A stretch of 64,000 bases of DNA, taken from assembly GCF_018614655.1 (NCBI RefSeq), contig NZ_JAGGOG010000014.1, forward strand, positions 310,001 through 374,000. The letters are read 5' to 3'. The DNA is from Pseudomonas fluorescens (lineage in GTDB: Bacteria > Pseudomonadota > Gammaproteobacteria > Pseudomonadales > Pseudomonadaceae). Positions 9,078 through 18,640 of the stretch are shown in pieces (the first letter of the stretch is position 1; each line of letters starts with the position of its first letter). The position numbers and the translations under genes are program-made. Below the pieces are notes generated by a model. That model worked only from the letters and a program-made list of their open reading frames with translations. It ran no database searches and had not been told where the DNA came from.

Positions 9078-11477
9078 TCAAGCCGGCAACCGCTCTACCT
9101 CGACTCGATCCCTGCCCGCCTGCTTGGCCGCGTACACCCCCGAGTCCGCGCGCAACAACAAACTGTCTTCGCCTTCATCGACCCACCAACTGGCAACCCC
9201 GAAACTGGCTGTCACGGTACCCACGCGCTCCATTGGCGCGCTGCGCAACGCTTGCCACAACTCCAGCGCCAGGCTATAGGCTTGGGCGCCATCGGTGTGA
9301 GGGCACAGCACCATAAACTCCTCGCCTCCCAGGCGGCAGAACACATCAGTGCGACGCAAGCGCTGGCGTATCCGCCGACACAACTCTTGCAACACGCCAT
9401 CGCCCACGGCGTGCCCATGCTGATCATTGATGCGTTTGAAGTGATCAATATCGAACATGATCACCGCCAACGCTCCCGAGGTGCGCTTGACCCTGATCAT
9501 CTCGGCCCGCAGGCGGTCCTGGAAGTAGCGCCGGTTATAAATGCCGGTCAGGGAGTCAGTGATGGACAGTGCCCGAAGCTCTTCCTCGACCCGTTTCAGG
9601 TCGGAAATATCCGACACATAGCCATGCCACAACGTCCCGCCGCCTGGCAGCTCTTCCGGGGTAGCTTCGCCACGGACCCAGCGCAGGCCCCGTTGAGGCA
9701 ATTGCACGCGGTACTCTTCACGCCAGTGACTCAATTGCAGCGCTGACAAACGGATAGACGCGCGGACCCGCTCGGCGTCCTGGGGATGAATGCGTTCAAA
9801 GACTTGTTTCGCATCCAACTGCAACAACCCGGGTTCGATTTCGTAGATGTCACGAATGCCATCACTGGCATAGATAAATCGCCAGTTATTCCGAGGTTCC
9901 AGGGTGAATTGAAAGATGCCACCGGGAACATGGGCACTGAGCTTTTTCAGCAACCGATCCCGCGCTGCCAGCGCCTCATAGGCACGTTTTTGCTCAGTGA
10001 TATCCAGGCAGATCGCCAAGTGGCCAATCCACAGACCATGGTCATCCAGCAAGGTCGTCGCCAGCATATTCACCGTCAGTTGGCTGCCATCCTTGCGCAC
10101 CAGCGTCCACTCACGGGCCTCATGCACATTGTCACCGCCTTCCACCAGCATCGCCTGATGCGGCGCAATGGGTTTACCGAGTACCAGACTCAACTGCGCG
10201 GCCCGGGCGTCAAGCTCTGGGGCCAAGTGCAGGCTTGCGAGGGTCAGATGGCCCACTGCCTGATCAGCCTCAAAGCCCAGCATCTGCTCAGCCCCGGCAT
10301 TGAAGGTATTGATGACCCCGCGCAAGTCGGTGGCAATGATCGCTACCTGCGTTGCCGCGTTCAACACACTGCGTAATTGGCCGTGGGCGCCGCGCAATTC
10401 CTGCTCCCGTTGGTGCAACTGGCCAGTGCGTTGCTCCACCAGCTTCAGTGCCCTCTGGCGCTGGCTGACCAGCACATAAAGCAAGGCGCTGAGCAACACG
10501 CTAAGCAGGCTACCCAGGCTCAGGATGCTGATCACCGAAGAGTGATTGACCTTCTCGAATACCTGACTGGGGCGCAGCGTCAAGGCATAGACGTGATCGC
10601 CCAAGGTCAACCGGCGTGTCGCCTCCAGGCTGCTGTGGGCCAAGGCACTGCTGGATTCGTAGAGCACGCGTTGCTGCGTATCGGAGGTGTCGACAATCTG
10701 CACCACCAGATTGTCCCGGTCGGGCTTGGGTAAACCGTCGGCTACCAACTGGCGCATGCTGATCACGGCCATCACGTAACCGTATGGCTCGCTTTGGGGC
10801 GTTTGCGCAGTGGCCGCGTGACTGACCGGCACTACCAGCAAGACGCCCATGGCGTAGGCCGGCTCCACGCCCACCAATAGCATGGGTTGTGAAACCGCCA
10901 TCGTCCCTGTTTTTTGCGCCCGTGCAAGCGTCGAACGACGCAGGGGCTGGGCCAACAAATCAAACCCCAAGGGTGACCCAAGGATGCTTTGAGTCTGGCT
11001 GTAGAGCACCGGCACATATTCATCGCGCTCGGCCGCTGGCGCCAATTCACCTGCCTCATTCAATTCACGAATGGCAAACGGAAAACCGCGCTGATGGGTC
11101 ACCTGCTGTTCAAACGCCTTGCGTTGATCACGAAAAATCCGCGGCGCCCAGGCATAGGCCCGGGTACGCAGCAGCAAGGGCCGTGCGAAACCATTGAATT
11201 CCTTGTGGGAAACCATGTGCGAGTTGACGAAAAAACGCCGCAGGCTGCCCAGGCGTTGTTCCTGATCTTCAAAGCGCTCCTGAAGACGGCTGTAGCGTTC
11301 GTTGACCAGCAGTTGAAACCGCTGGCGAACCTGCTGTTGATAGAGATCGGACGCCGCCCACGCGACGATGGCCGTCAGCGCTACGCCTGCCAGAAAGACC
11401 GTCAATGCCACGAGCCACGCCGACGCCTGCTCATTGATAAAGCCAAGGATTTTCGGGCGCACGGCATGCAGCGACAT
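9078..11477 (-). CDS. Membrane diguanylate cyclase: CHASE - PAS - PAS - GGDEF
   Basis: Predicted c-di-GMP synthase. From ATG 11477 (MSLHAVRPK) it has a transmembrane segment near residues 20-45, a periplasmic CHASE sensor region (about 70-290, containing YAWAPRIF), a second transmembrane segment (about 310-335), a short coiled coil, two PAS domains (about 365-620) and a C-terminal GGDEF domain. The active site reads GGEEF and is preceded by RRTD at the I-site spacing, so product inhibition is expected. No EAL or HD-GYP domain follows. A GTG three codons upstream (11486) is an alternative start. The CHASE ligand cannot be read from sequence. Confidence 0.9.
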   Translation of the reverse strand: MSLHAVRPKILGFINEQASAWLVALTVFLAGVALTAIVAWAASDLYQQQVRQRFQLLVNERYSRLQERFEDQEQRLGSLRRFFVNSHMVSHKEFNGFARPLLLRTRAYAWAPRIFRDQRKAFEQQVTHQRGFPFAIRELNEAGELAPAAERDEYVPVLYSQTQSILGSPLGFDLLAQPLRRSTLARAQKTGTMAVSQPMLLVGVEPAYAMGVLLVVPVSHAATAQTPQSEPYGYVMAVISMRQLVADGLPKPDRDNLVVQIVDTSDTQQRVLYESSSALAHSSLEATRRLTLGDHVYALTLRPSQVFEKVNHSSVISILSLGSLLSVLLSALLYVLVSQRQRALKLVEQRTGQLHQREQELRGAHGQLRSVLNAATQVAIIATDLRGVINTFNAGAEQMLGFEADQAVGHLTLASLHLAPELDARAAQLSLVLGKPIAPHQAMLVEGGDNVHEAREWTLVRKDGSQLTVNMLATTLLDDHGLWIGHLAICLDITEQKRAYEALAARDRLLKKLSAHVPGGIFQFTLEPRNNWRFIYASDGIRDIYEIEPGLLQLDAKQVFERIHPQDAERVRASIRLSALQLSHWREEYRVQLPQRGLRWVRGEATPEELPGGGTLWHGYVSDISDLKRVEEELRALSITDSLTGIYNRRYFQDRLRAEMIRVKRTSGALAVIMFDIDHFKRINDQHGHAVGDGVLQELCRRIRQRLRRTDVFCRLGGEEFMVLCPHTDGAQAYSLALELWQALRSAPMERVGTVTASFGVASWWVDEGEDSLLLRADSGVYAAKQAGRDRVEVERLPA

Positions 11478-11563
11478 AGGCAACACTCAAAGCGCCAGTG
11501 TGCCGGGACGTCACTTTGGCTGGACCCTAAGTTATAGCCACAGGGGTTGAGTTTGACCAGCGC

Positions 11564-11604
11564 AAAAAAAAACGCGAGCCCGGAATACTCCAGGCCCGCG
11601 GCTT
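11564..11604 (-). terminator. Intrinsic terminator of rlmKL
   Basis: On the minus strand an 11-bp stem GCGGGCCTGGA / TTCCGGGCTCGC with two wobble pairs is followed by an uninterrupted run of T, directly after the rlmKL stop. Confidence 0.85.
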
Positions 11605-11616
11605 CAGAGGTGCAGA

Positions 11617-13881
11617 TCAGCGTGCGGTGATTTTCCAGGCCCGATGGATCTTGGCGTTGCGCGCAAAATCCGGGTCGATGGTTTTATCGCTGATTTCCTC
11701 AACGGCATAACGCGCGCTGAGGTTGTCTTCCAGTTGGAACTTGCGGAAGTTGTTGGAGAAGTACAACACGCCGCCCGGCGCCAGGCGTGCCATGGCCAGG
11801 TCAAGCAATTGCACGTGGTCACGCTGCACGTCGAAGATGCCTTCCATACGCTTGGAGTTGGAGAAGGTCGGCGGGTCGATGAAAATCATGTCGAACTCAT
11901 CACGACTGGCTTCCAGCCATGCCATCACGTCACCCTGCTCCAGGCGGTTCTTGTCCGAGAAGCCGTTGAGGGAGAAGTTGCGGCGTGCCCAGTCCAGGTA
12001 GGTTTTCGACAAGTCGACACTGGTGGTGCTGCGCGCGCCGCCCTTGGCTGCATGCACACTGGCGGTGGCGGTGTAGCAATACAGGTTGAGGAAGCGCTTG
12101 CCGGCCGCTTCTTTCTGGATACGCATGCGCATTGGCCGGTGATCGAGGAACAGGCCGGTATCCAGATAATCCGTCAGGTTGACCAGCAACTTCACGCCGC
12201 CTTCGCTGACTTCGGTGAACTTGCCCTGGGCGCTCTGACGCTCGTACTGCTTGGTGCCGCTCTGACGCTCGCGGCGCTTGACCACCACGCGGCTCTTGTC
12301 GATGTTCAACGCCTGGGGAATTGCGGCTAGGGCATCGAACATACGCGCCGAGGCTTTTTCCGGGTCGATGGATTTCGGAGCGGCATATTCCTGGACATGG
12401 ACCCAATCGTGGTACAGGTCGATGGCCATGGAGTATTCCGGCATGTCGGCATCGTAGACGCGGTAGCAGTCGACGCCTTCACGCTTGGCCCACTTGCCCA
12501 GCAGCTTCAGGTTTTTCTGCAAACGGTTGGCGAACATCTGCCCGCCTTCGCTCAAGCGTGCCTGCTCGACCACCGGAGCCGGTACCGGTTTGATCGGGTT
12601 GCCGTTCTTGTTGTACTGACGCTCTTGCGGCTCGGTCGGTGCCTGGTCGTAGACGGCCTGCTCACGTTCCGCCTGACGCTGTTCAGGGGTACGGCGCTCG
12701 CCTGTGACGAACTGATCCGGCGTGACCTTGATCAGCAGCAACTTGCACGGCAAGGCGCCGTTCCAGAAAGAATACTGTTTGTGACTGCGAATACCCATGC
12801 GCTTGCCGAGATCCGGGGCACCGGTGAATACCGCCGCTTCCCAGCCCAGGCAGGCCTGACGCAGGCGCTCGCCGAGGTTCTGGTAGAGGTACAACAGGCT
12901 GGCTTCATCACCCAGACGCTCGCCGTAAGGTGGGTTGCAGATCACCAGGCCTTTCTGGTTCTGGTCCGGGCGCGGCTCGAAGGTGCCGACTTCGCCCTGA
13001 TACACCTTGATCCAATGGCTCAGACCCGCACGTTCGATGTTATTACGAGCGGGCTGAATCAACCGTGGATCAGCTTCGTAACCACGAACCCACAACGGCG
13101 GCTTGGCCATACCGATGACGGCACGTTCGCTGGCCTCTGTGTGAAGTTTCTTCCACAGGGCCGGAACGTGGCCCAACCAGGCAGTGAAGCCCCACTGCTC
13201 GCGGTTGAGGTTGGGGGCCATGTCGGCGGCGATCATCGCGCCTTCCACCAGGAAGGTACCGACGCCGCACATTGGGTCCGTCAGCGCGCCGCCTTCAGCG
13301 GCAATGCGCGGCCAGCCGGAGCGAATCAGGATCGCCGCCGCCAGGTTTTCCTTGAGTGGCGCAGCGCCCTGCTGCAAGCGGTAACCGCGCTGGTGCAGGC
13401 TGTGGCCGGAGAGGTCGAGGGACAGGATCGCTTCACCACGGTCCAGGCGCAGGTGAATGCGCAGGTCCGGGTTGATCTTGTCGATGGACGGGCGTTCGCC
13501 GGTCGGGGTGCGCAGCTTATCGACAATCGCATCCTTGACCTTCAGCGCGCCAAAGTGGGTGTTGTCGATGCCCGAGCCGTGTCCACTGAATTCCACCGCC
13601 AAGGTGCCGTCGGCAACCATGTGGTCTGCCCACTCGATGTCCAGCACACCGTGGTAGAGGTCTTCGGCGTCCTTCATCGGGAAGCGCTTGAGCACCAGCA
13701 ACACGCGGTTGGCCAGGCGCGACCAGAGGCACAGGCGGTAGGCGGTTTCCATGTCGGCCATACCGCGCACGGCCGAGGTGTGCTCGCGTGCTTCCTCAAG
13801 GCCAAGCCCGACGGCCTCCTCGATCAGCAAGCCTTCGAGGCCCTTGGGGCAAGTGAGGAAGAGTTCGTAACGATCCGACAT
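11617..13881 (-). CDS. rlmL: Bifunctional 23S rRNA methyltransferase RlmKL
   Basis: Fused enzyme making m2G2445 (RlmL part) and m7G2069 (RlmK part) in 23S rRNA. The 754-residue protein has an N-terminal THUMP region (MSDRYELFLTCPKGLEGLL onward), a first SAM-dependent methyltransferase with DPMCGVGTFLVEGA and the catalytic NPPYGERL, a linker rich in Arg/Glu/Gln, and a second methyltransferase with FLNLYCYTATASVHAA and IDPPTFSNSKR. Length matches the gammaproteobacterial fused form. It is monocistronic, with a terminator just downstream. Confidence 0.95.
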   Translation of the reverse strand: MSDRYELFLTCPKGLEGLLIEEAVGLGLEEAREHTSAVRGMADMETAYRLCLWSRLANRVLLVLKRFPMKDAEDLYHGVLDIEWADHMVADGTLAVEFSGHGSGIDNTHFGALKVKDAIVDKLRTPTGERPSIDKINPDLRIHLRLDRGEAILSLDLSGHSLHQRGYRLQQGAAPLKENLAAAILIRSGWPRIAAEGGALTDPMCGVGTFLVEGAMIAADMAPNLNREQWGFTAWLGHVPALWKKLHTEASERAVIGMAKPPLWVRGYEADPRLIQPARNNIERAGLSHWIKVYQGEVGTFEPRPDQNQKGLVICNPPYGERLGDEASLLYLYQNLGERLRQACLGWEAAVFTGAPDLGKRMGIRSHKQYSFWNGALPCKLLLIKVTPDQFVTGERRTPEQRQAEREQAVYDQAPTEPQERQYNKNGNPIKPVPAPVVEQARLSEGGQMFANRLQKNLKLLGKWAKREGVDCYRVYDADMPEYSMAIDLYHDWVHVQEYAAPKSIDPEKASARMFDALAAIPQALNIDKSRVVVKRRERQSGTKQYERQSAQGKFTEVSEGGVKLLVNLTDYLDTGLFLDHRPMRMRIQKEAAGKRFLNLYCYTATASVHAAKGGARSTTSVDLSKTYLDWARRNFSLNGFSDKNRLEQGDVMAWLEASRDEFDMIFIDPPTFSNSKRMEGIFDVQRDHVQLLDLAMARLAPGGVLYFSNNFRKFQLEDNLSARYAVEEISDKTIDPDFARNAKIHRAWKITAR

Positions 13882-14411
13882 GGGAATTCCAGGCTTTTCA
13901 GCAATAAGTGAACGAGCGACGCATCGCCGGTTCGGTTTTCAATCAAGCGCTTTTCTTGAAGAGCACTCGTGTGGCACGAATGTGCCGTCCCACCCCGGCT
14001 GCAGGCCCTCTGGGCCTTTATTGACGGGGCAGATCATGTATTTGATGCAACAAAAAGAAATATTCCGACCCTTCGTCGAATAATAACCGACTGCAACGGG
14101 CGGACATTCTCACTAAAGGATTAAACCCATCCTCTTTGCAGGGCACATCATAGCTGGCTTTACCCAATAAAAGGGGCGAAAAGCCACCCCAGCTTATGGC
14201 TATACCAGCATTATCGTTACGTCCTTATGACAAAACGATCATTGAATCCATGTGACCTATTGGTTAGAACTCAACACAGGTTGGCGTCGTAACGGCGCCG
14301 ACACCGTGCTCGCCACGCCGGCAGCGAGCGCACCAACGGCAGAAAAACTCTGCCCGGCCTCGGACGGGGCCGAAGGATATCAAGACAGTCAACAAGTGAG
14401 GGAAACACCCT
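13882..14411. other. Intergenic region upstream of rmf, no convincing gene
   Basis: 530 bases between the divergent rlmKL and rmf starts. I see no open frame with convincing composition. It holds an AT-richer stretch (14035-14110), a small hairpin GGGGCGAAAAGCCACCCC near 14173-14190, and a GC-rich segment just before rmf that is probably its 5' leader. Promoters for rlmKL and rmf must lie here but I cannot place them safely. A structured leader or small RNA cannot be excluded. Confidence 0.5.
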
Positions 14412-14627
14412 ATGAGAAGACTTAAGCGTGATCCGTTGGAAAGAGCATTTTTACGCGGATATCAATATGGCGTTCATGGCAAATCCCGTGAGCTTTGCCC
14501 ATTTACTCTACCGTCGGTACGCCAAGCCTGGATCAACGGCTGGCGAGAAGGACGCGGCGACAACTGGGACGGTATGACTGGCACTGCGGGAATCCACAGA
14601 CTCAACGAACTTCACGCCGTCGGCTAA
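14412..14627 (+). CDS. rmf: Ribosome modulation factor RMF
   Basis: 71-residue basic protein that dimerises 70S ribosomes into inactive 100S particles in stationary phase or stress. The sequence MRRLKRDPLERAFLRGYQYG and the conserved GWREGRGDNWDG segment are diagnostic. ATG 14412 follows GAGGGAAACACCCT, with GAGGG as ribosome site. It is a single gene with its own terminator. Confidence 0.97.
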   Translation: MRRLKRDPLERAFLRGYQYGVHGKSRELCPFTLPSVRQAWINGWREGRGDNWDGMTGTAGIHRLNELHAVG

Positions 14628-14711
14628 TCAAGGGCATTTAATTCCGACACCATCACGAATACGCAACGACTTAACCACGCACGCCCCATCCGGGCGGCGG
14701 GCTTCGGCCCA

Positions 14712-14737
14712 GGGGCTCCTTCGAGGAGCCCTTTTTT
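14712..14737 (+). terminator. Intrinsic terminator of rmf
   Basis: GGGGCTCC-TTC-GAGGAGCCC hairpin followed by TTTTTT. It also lies 14 bases before the convergent pyrD stop, so it may serve both. Confidence 0.9.
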
Positions 14738-14750
14738 ATGCCCTCTTTAT

Positions 14751-15776
14751 TCAGCCTCTAGGCAACGCGGCAATCGCATCCACCGACTGGCGAATCAACG
14801 CCGGGCCCTTGTAGATAAAACCGGAATACAGCTGCACCAGGCTGGCACCAGCCGCGATTTTCTCGGCCGCGTGCTTGCCTTCGGTGATACCACCTACGGC
14901 GATGATCGGCAGACGCCCTGCCAACTCGGCGGCCAGGACCTTGACGATATGGGTGCTCTGGTCACGTACCGGGGCCCCGGACAGGCCACCGGCCTCGTCA
15001 CCATAGGCCAAGCCTTCGACGCCGACACGGCTCAGGGTGGTATTGGTGGCAATCACCGCATCCATTCCCGAGTCCACCAGCGCCTGTGCCACCAATACGG
15101 TTTCTTCATCGCTCATGTCCGGGGCAATCTTGATCGCCAACGGAACGCGCTTGCCATGACGCACGGCCAGGTCTTCCTGGCGCTGGCGCAAGGCTTCCAG
15201 CAGTTGTTTGAGGGAATCACCAAACTGCAAGCTGCGCAAACCCGGTGTATTGGGCGAGCTGACGTTGACCGTGACGTAACTGGCGTGGGCGTAGACCTTG
15301 TCCAGGCAAATCAGGTAGTCATCCACGGCACGCTCCACCGGCGTGTCGAAGTTCTTGCCGATATTGATCCCCAGGATGCCCTTGTACTTCGCCGCTTGAA
15401 CCCGCGACAACAGGTGGTCGACCCCAAGGTTATTGAAGCCCATGCGATTGATGATCGCCTCGGCTTCCGGCAAGCGGAAAATGCGTGGCTTTGGATTGCC
15501 GGGTTGCGGTCTAGGTGTGACCGTGCCGATTTCGACAAAGCCGAAACCCAGCTGCGCAAAGCCGTCGATAGCCGCACCGTTCTTGTCCAAACCGGCGGCC
15601 AGTCCTACGGGATTGGGAAAGTCGAGCCCCATCACCGACACCGGCATCTTGGCCGGAGCCTTGCACACTAGGCCATTGAGCCCCAGGCGGCCACCCGCGC
15701 CGATCAGGTCCAGGGACAAATCGTGGGAGGTTTCCGGGGAGAGTTTGAACAACAGCTGGCGGGCCAGGGTATACAT
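14751..15776 (-). CDS. pyrD: Dihydroorotate dehydrogenase (quinone), class 2
   Basis: FMN enzyme on the inner face of the cytoplasmic membrane, oxidising dihydroorotate to orotate with quinone in pyrimidine synthesis. The 341 residues begin with the amphipathic N-terminal extension of class 2 enzymes ([20 protein letters not shown]). Visible motifs: [50 protein letters not shown] (catalytic Ser), IAVGGI and [11 protein letters not shown]. It is monocistronic. Confidence 0.97.
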   Translation of the reverse strand: MYTLARQLLFKLSPETSHDLSLDLIGAGGRLGLNGLVCKAPAKMPVSVMGLDFPNPVGLAAGLDKNGAAIDGFAQLGFGFVEIGTVTPRPQPGNPKPRIFRLPEAEAIINRMGFNNLGVDHLLSRVQAAKYKGILGINIGKNFDTPVERAVDDYLICLDKVYAHASYVTVNVSSPNTPGLRSLQFGDSLKQLLEALRQRQEDLAVRHGKRVPLAIKIAPDMSDEETVLVAQALVDSGMDAVIATNTTLSRVGVEGLAYGDEAGGLSGAPVRDQSTHIVKVLAAELAGRLPIIAVGGITEGKHAAEKIAAGASLVQLYSGFIYKGPALIRQSVDAIAALPRG

Positions 15777-15870
15777 GGGCGGGCTTGACTCGGGTGGCGG
15801 CGAAAAGTGGCCGGGATTATAGCCGGGTGAAGGGGTCCAGGCGAAGCACGGCGCACAGACAATCCGATCA

Positions 15871-16332
15871 TCAGTTACGCAACGCCATCAACTCTTCATA
15901 CCGCGCCCAGATTTTTTGCGCATAACGAACACGCAATGCGTCACGTTGCGGCCCTGAGCCGGTGCCCACATTGTAAGAACCCACCGCTGTCCAGTTGTAA
16001 CCAAACTGCTTGATAAAGCCGGCAAGAATCGATGCCCCCACCGCCACTGACAAGCAAGGCTCATCCAACAGTCGCTGCTCGGTAACGCCCTCCTTGAGCA
16101 GCCGTGGCAGGTGAATGCTGTTGATCTGCATCAGCCCGATATCCCGGGTGCCGTTATTGTTGCTGTAATTCATGGCGTCGGCTCGGTAGCCAGACTCCAC
16201 CGCCGCTATGGCCTGTAACAGCTCCGGCTCGAGGTCATATCGACTGGCCGCTTCTGCCCAGCAATAAGCCTTGGCCTCGCTGCCCACGAGCAGGATGATC
16301 AGCAGCCATCCTTTGCACCAGGCCCCTCTCAA
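15871..16332 (-). CDS. IagB/IpgF-type invasion-associated lytic transglycosylase
   Basis: Small periplasmic lytic transglycosylase of 153 residues of the type that opens peptidoglycan for type III secretion assembly. A TTG start at 16332 gives a signal peptide ([13 protein letters not shown], then YCW) and has GGGAG seven bases upstream; no nearby ATG gives a plausible signal sequence. The SLT fold is clear: catalytic Glu in AIAAVESGY, then [10 protein letters not shown] and [10 protein letters not shown]. It starts one base after the stop of the HilA-like gene, so the two are translationally coupled. No other secretion apparatus genes are adjacent except the secretin at 16899. Confidence 0.8.
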   Translation of the reverse strand: MRGAWCKGWLLIILLVGSEAKAYCWAEAASRYDLEPELLQAIAAVESGYRADAMNYSNNNGTRDIGLMQINSIHLPRLLKEGVTEQRLLDEPCLSVAVGASILAGFIKQFGYNWTAVGSYNVGTGSGPQRDALRVRYAQKIWARYEELMALRN

Positions 16333-16333
16333 G

Positions 16334-16741
16334 TCAGGACTCCCACCGGCTCACCTGTCCACAGGTCGAACAGACGTGAACCACGGGGGGCACAGGCACG
16401 TGATCAGCCGCATTGACCGCTACTACCGGACAGGTAAAGCGGTAGCCCCTGCCATAGATGGTCTTGATAAACCCCTTGTCGTCGCCCAGGTGTTTACGCA
16501 GTGAATAGATACAGCGAGTCAGTGACTCCTCGGTGACTTCGCCAGAGGACCAGGCCCTTTCCAGCAAATGATCCTTGGTCACCAGCACACCGGTGGATGC
16601 AAGCAGTAAGCGCAACACCTGCCACTCCTTGGGAGGCAGCTGAATATCCGCGCAAGCGCCTGTCAGCCTGCCATCGCCATGCAACGTCCAGCGACCGAAG
16701 ATCACAGGCGCAGGCGCCCAACCCTCAGCTACATCGTCCAT
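16334..16741 (-). CDS. HilA/OmpR-type winged-helix DNA-binding protein (short)
   Basis: 135-residue protein consisting almost entirely of a Trans_reg_C winged helix (about residues 10-108: LPPKEWQVLRLLLAS, LLERAWS, SLTRCIYSLRKHLGD, IKTIYGRGYRF). This resembles the N-terminal domain of HilA/CadC-like regulators, which in full-length relatives are several hundred residues. There is no receiver domain or membrane segment, and the tail ends with a CSTCG pair of cysteines. Its place between a secretin and an IagB-like gene suggests it regulates, or once regulated, a type III secretion locus. It may be naturally short or a truncated remnant. Confidence 0.7.
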   Translation of the reverse strand: MDDVAEGWAPAPVIFGRWTLHGDGRLTGACADIQLPPKEWQVLRLLLASTGVLVTKDHLLERAWSSGEVTEESLTRCIYSLRKHLGDDKGFIKTIYGRGYRFTCPVVAVNAADHVPVPPVVHVCSTCGQVSRWES

Positions 16742-16898
16742 TCAAACCTCGACACTTACCAACCGACATTCAGGGCTCCCTGGTGCTCAACACGGGTCTG
16801 CCAGATAGGCGGCAACTATAGAAATCACCTCGCAGCTATGCGGTAGGCAAAAACCCATAAACTCGAGATTTACTGGACAGGACGCGTAAGACATTTCG

Positions 16899-18389
16899 TC
16901 ATAGCTCGGCTGAACGAACAAACGCGCGTTTCACACGCTGGTACTGAGATGGCGCCAAGGGCGGCGGATGCCCTGGCCCGATACTGATGTCCCCCAAGGC
17001 CCTGGCCTGGATCACAAACAAACGCACACTGTTGGCCATCGGCCCGAATGACGCGCCACGCGCGGCGCCATTGGCCGCGCGTGGAAAATCACCGACCCAC
17101 AACCGATTACCCTGGCTCACACGCACCACGGTATTGATCCCGATATGCCCCACCGCTGCCAACGGTGCATCACTACCGCGTGGCTTGTTCATTTGGCGAC
17201 CATCCTCGATGGTGAGCTGCATCTCGACTTCATTGGCCTCGGCAAAACGCGGCAGAACACTGACCTGAGTACCGTAAATAACCGGTTGCCATTCATCACT
17301 GTCTGTCCCTGGACGAGGCAGGTAGAAAGTCTGGTTGTCATGAAAAACCGCCGGGACATTCTCCTGAGTCAGGATGACGGGCAGCGTCACCACCTTCGCC
17401 CGACGCCGTCGCTCCAACGCCGTGATTCGACTCATGAACGCATCATCTTCAACGGGCGCCAGAGCCCGAGTCGCAAAGGCAGCCGTGCCCTCGGTCTTGC
17501 CCTCTTTGTGCAATTGCATGCCTATTTTCTTGAGCTCATCGCGGTCCACATCTACCAGCCACAGCGACACTTCTACTGACCGTTTGGGCACATCCAGCTC
17601 CGCCACGAGGTTCTCGATAAAACGTACCTGCTCGGGTTTCCCCTTTATCAACAGGCTATTCGTGTCGGGATACGCCATCACCGAGATGTTTTTATCAGCC
17701 AGCAACCCTGACGGGGACGAGGAGGTATTCTTCTGTTCGGAGGCCAACAGTTTTTCGATCATCGAGGCCATGCCCGGTACGTTGACCTGCTCGTCCCCCA
17801 TGGCGTACTGACGATCGGCGACATGCGTGTTGAGCACCTGCACCACCCCGATCTTCTGTGCCCCCGTGCGCAACTCTTCACGCCGCCGATCCATGAGCTG
17901 GGCCAGACGCAGCACCTGATCGACATAGTTAGCCGGCCCCGAAACAGAAAACATTCGTGCCCCGCTCGCGCGTAGCGGATAGCGCGCTTCGCTGAGCCCA
18001 GAGCTCCGCATGAATCCACGCAGCCTGTCGACCGAGATATGACGCAACGCAACCACCGAGCTTTTCGCCTCACTGGCGTCATAGAGGTAGAGTACCCGCC
18101 CGTCGCTGTACCAGATCAAACCTTGCTGGACAGCCGTCGCCTCCAGCGTCCCTTGTGCCGTGCTGAAATCGAACGTCCCGGTGATGTGCTTGCGGGCAAC
18201 AGCCGGGCTGACAACGATGGGCTGACCCAATGGCACCGATAACGCGGTAAAGAACGTGTGCAGGCTTTCATCCCTGGCCTGATAAACCTCGCCAAGGACC
18301 GGTGTGCTGCCTAGCATCAGCAGCCAACAAAGCCACCAGCGTCGCAAGAACAGATGGCAGTAAATCGCGGCGAATTGATCAACGTGCAC
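16899..18389 (-). CDS. InvG/SctC-like type III secretion outer-membrane secretin
   Basis: 496 residues with an N-terminal hydrophobic segment (WWLCWLLMLGSTPVLG) acting as signal peptide, N0/N1-type domains (about 35-250; IWYSDGRVLYLYDASEAK; FSVSGPANYVDQVLRL) and a C-terminal secretin domain. The latter contains VVTLPVILTQENVPAVF, YGTQVSVLPRF, MQLTIEDG and the closing LWVGDFP. These match SPI-1/InvG-type SctC secretins rather than GspD or PilQ. No export apparatus, ATPase or needle genes accompany it in the window, so it looks like an orphan. The last ~35 residues are Pro/Arg-rich. 158 non-coding bases separate it from the HilA-like gene on the same strand. Confidence 0.8.
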   Translation of the reverse strand: MHVDQFAAIYCHLFLRRWWLCWLLMLGSTPVLGEVYQARDESLHTFFTALSVPLGQPIVVSPAVARKHITGTFDFSTAQGTLEATAVQQGLIWYSDGRVLYLYDASEAKSSVVALRHISVDRLRGFMRSSGLSEARYPLRASGARMFSVSGPANYVDQVLRLAQLMDRRREELRTGAQKIGVVQVLNTHVADRQYAMGDEQVNVPGMASMIEKLLASEQKNTSSSPSGLLADKNISVMAYPDTNSLLIKGKPEQVRFIENLVAELDVPKRSVEVSLWLVDVDRDELKKIGMQLHKEGKTEGTAAFATRALAPVEDDAFMSRITALERRRRAKVVTLPVILTQENVPAVFHDNQTFYLPRPGTDSDEWQPVIYGTQVSVLPRFAEANEVEMQLTIEDGRQMNKPRGSDAPLAAVGHIGINTVVRVSQGNRLWVGDFPRAANGAARGASFGPMANSVRLFVIQARALGDISIGPGHPPPLAPSQYQRVKRAFVRSAEL

Positions 18390-18495
18390 GGCGGGTTTTC
18401 CTGCGTGGCCGGGAATGAAGGAGCGGGCATAGTGAGAGCCGCAGTGCTTTCAATCTTGATCAAAAGCTGACGCCGCTCCGAGCCCCCGTCCCCCG

Positions 18496-18511
18496 TGGCA
18501 TGTGCCTTGCT
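18496..18511 (+). promoter_or_regulatory. Sigma-54 promoter of nasST
   Basis: TGGCATGTGCCTTGCT fits the -24/-12 consensus with GG and GC ten bases apart. Transcription would begin near 18522, just before the ANTAR leader. Equivalent elements lie at 20654 and 23803. Confidence 0.8.
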
Positions 18512-18527
18512 TTGACTTGTTTATCGC

Positions 18528-18620
18528 AGCCCTCGCCAACGACGGAGCGGGCTCAAGGACAAAGGCGTCGTTACCCTCCGGTGGCTGGCACTGCCACCCG
18601 AAGGAACGACGCTTTTTTTG
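18528..18620 (+). promoter_or_regulatory. ANTAR-target antitermination leader of nasST
   Basis: Two-hairpin NasT target followed by a terminator. P1 is 18528-18553 (AGCCCTCGCC / GGAGCGGGCT, two mismatches) with hexaloop AACGAC. P2 is 18558-18569 (GAC / GTC) with hexaloop AAAGGC. Both loops have A1 and G4, the ANTAR recognition pattern. The 5' arm of the terminator (18563-18612, AAGGCGTCGTT with AACGACGC then seven T) overlaps P2, so P2 and the terminator exclude each other. This means nasST is itself under NasT-type control. Confidence 0.8.
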
Positions 18621-18640
18621 ATTAAATAAGGTAGGCGTTG

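Noticed and set aside
12397..13911. 504-codon plus-strand frame opposite rlmKL
   Set aside because: Antisense shadow of a conserved rRNA methyltransferase, with no recognisable domain.
13880..14083. Possible small protein of 67 residues upstream of rmf
   Set aside because: The frame begins inside the rlmKL start region, has no ribosome site and no recognisable sequence; treated as leader/intergenic DNA.
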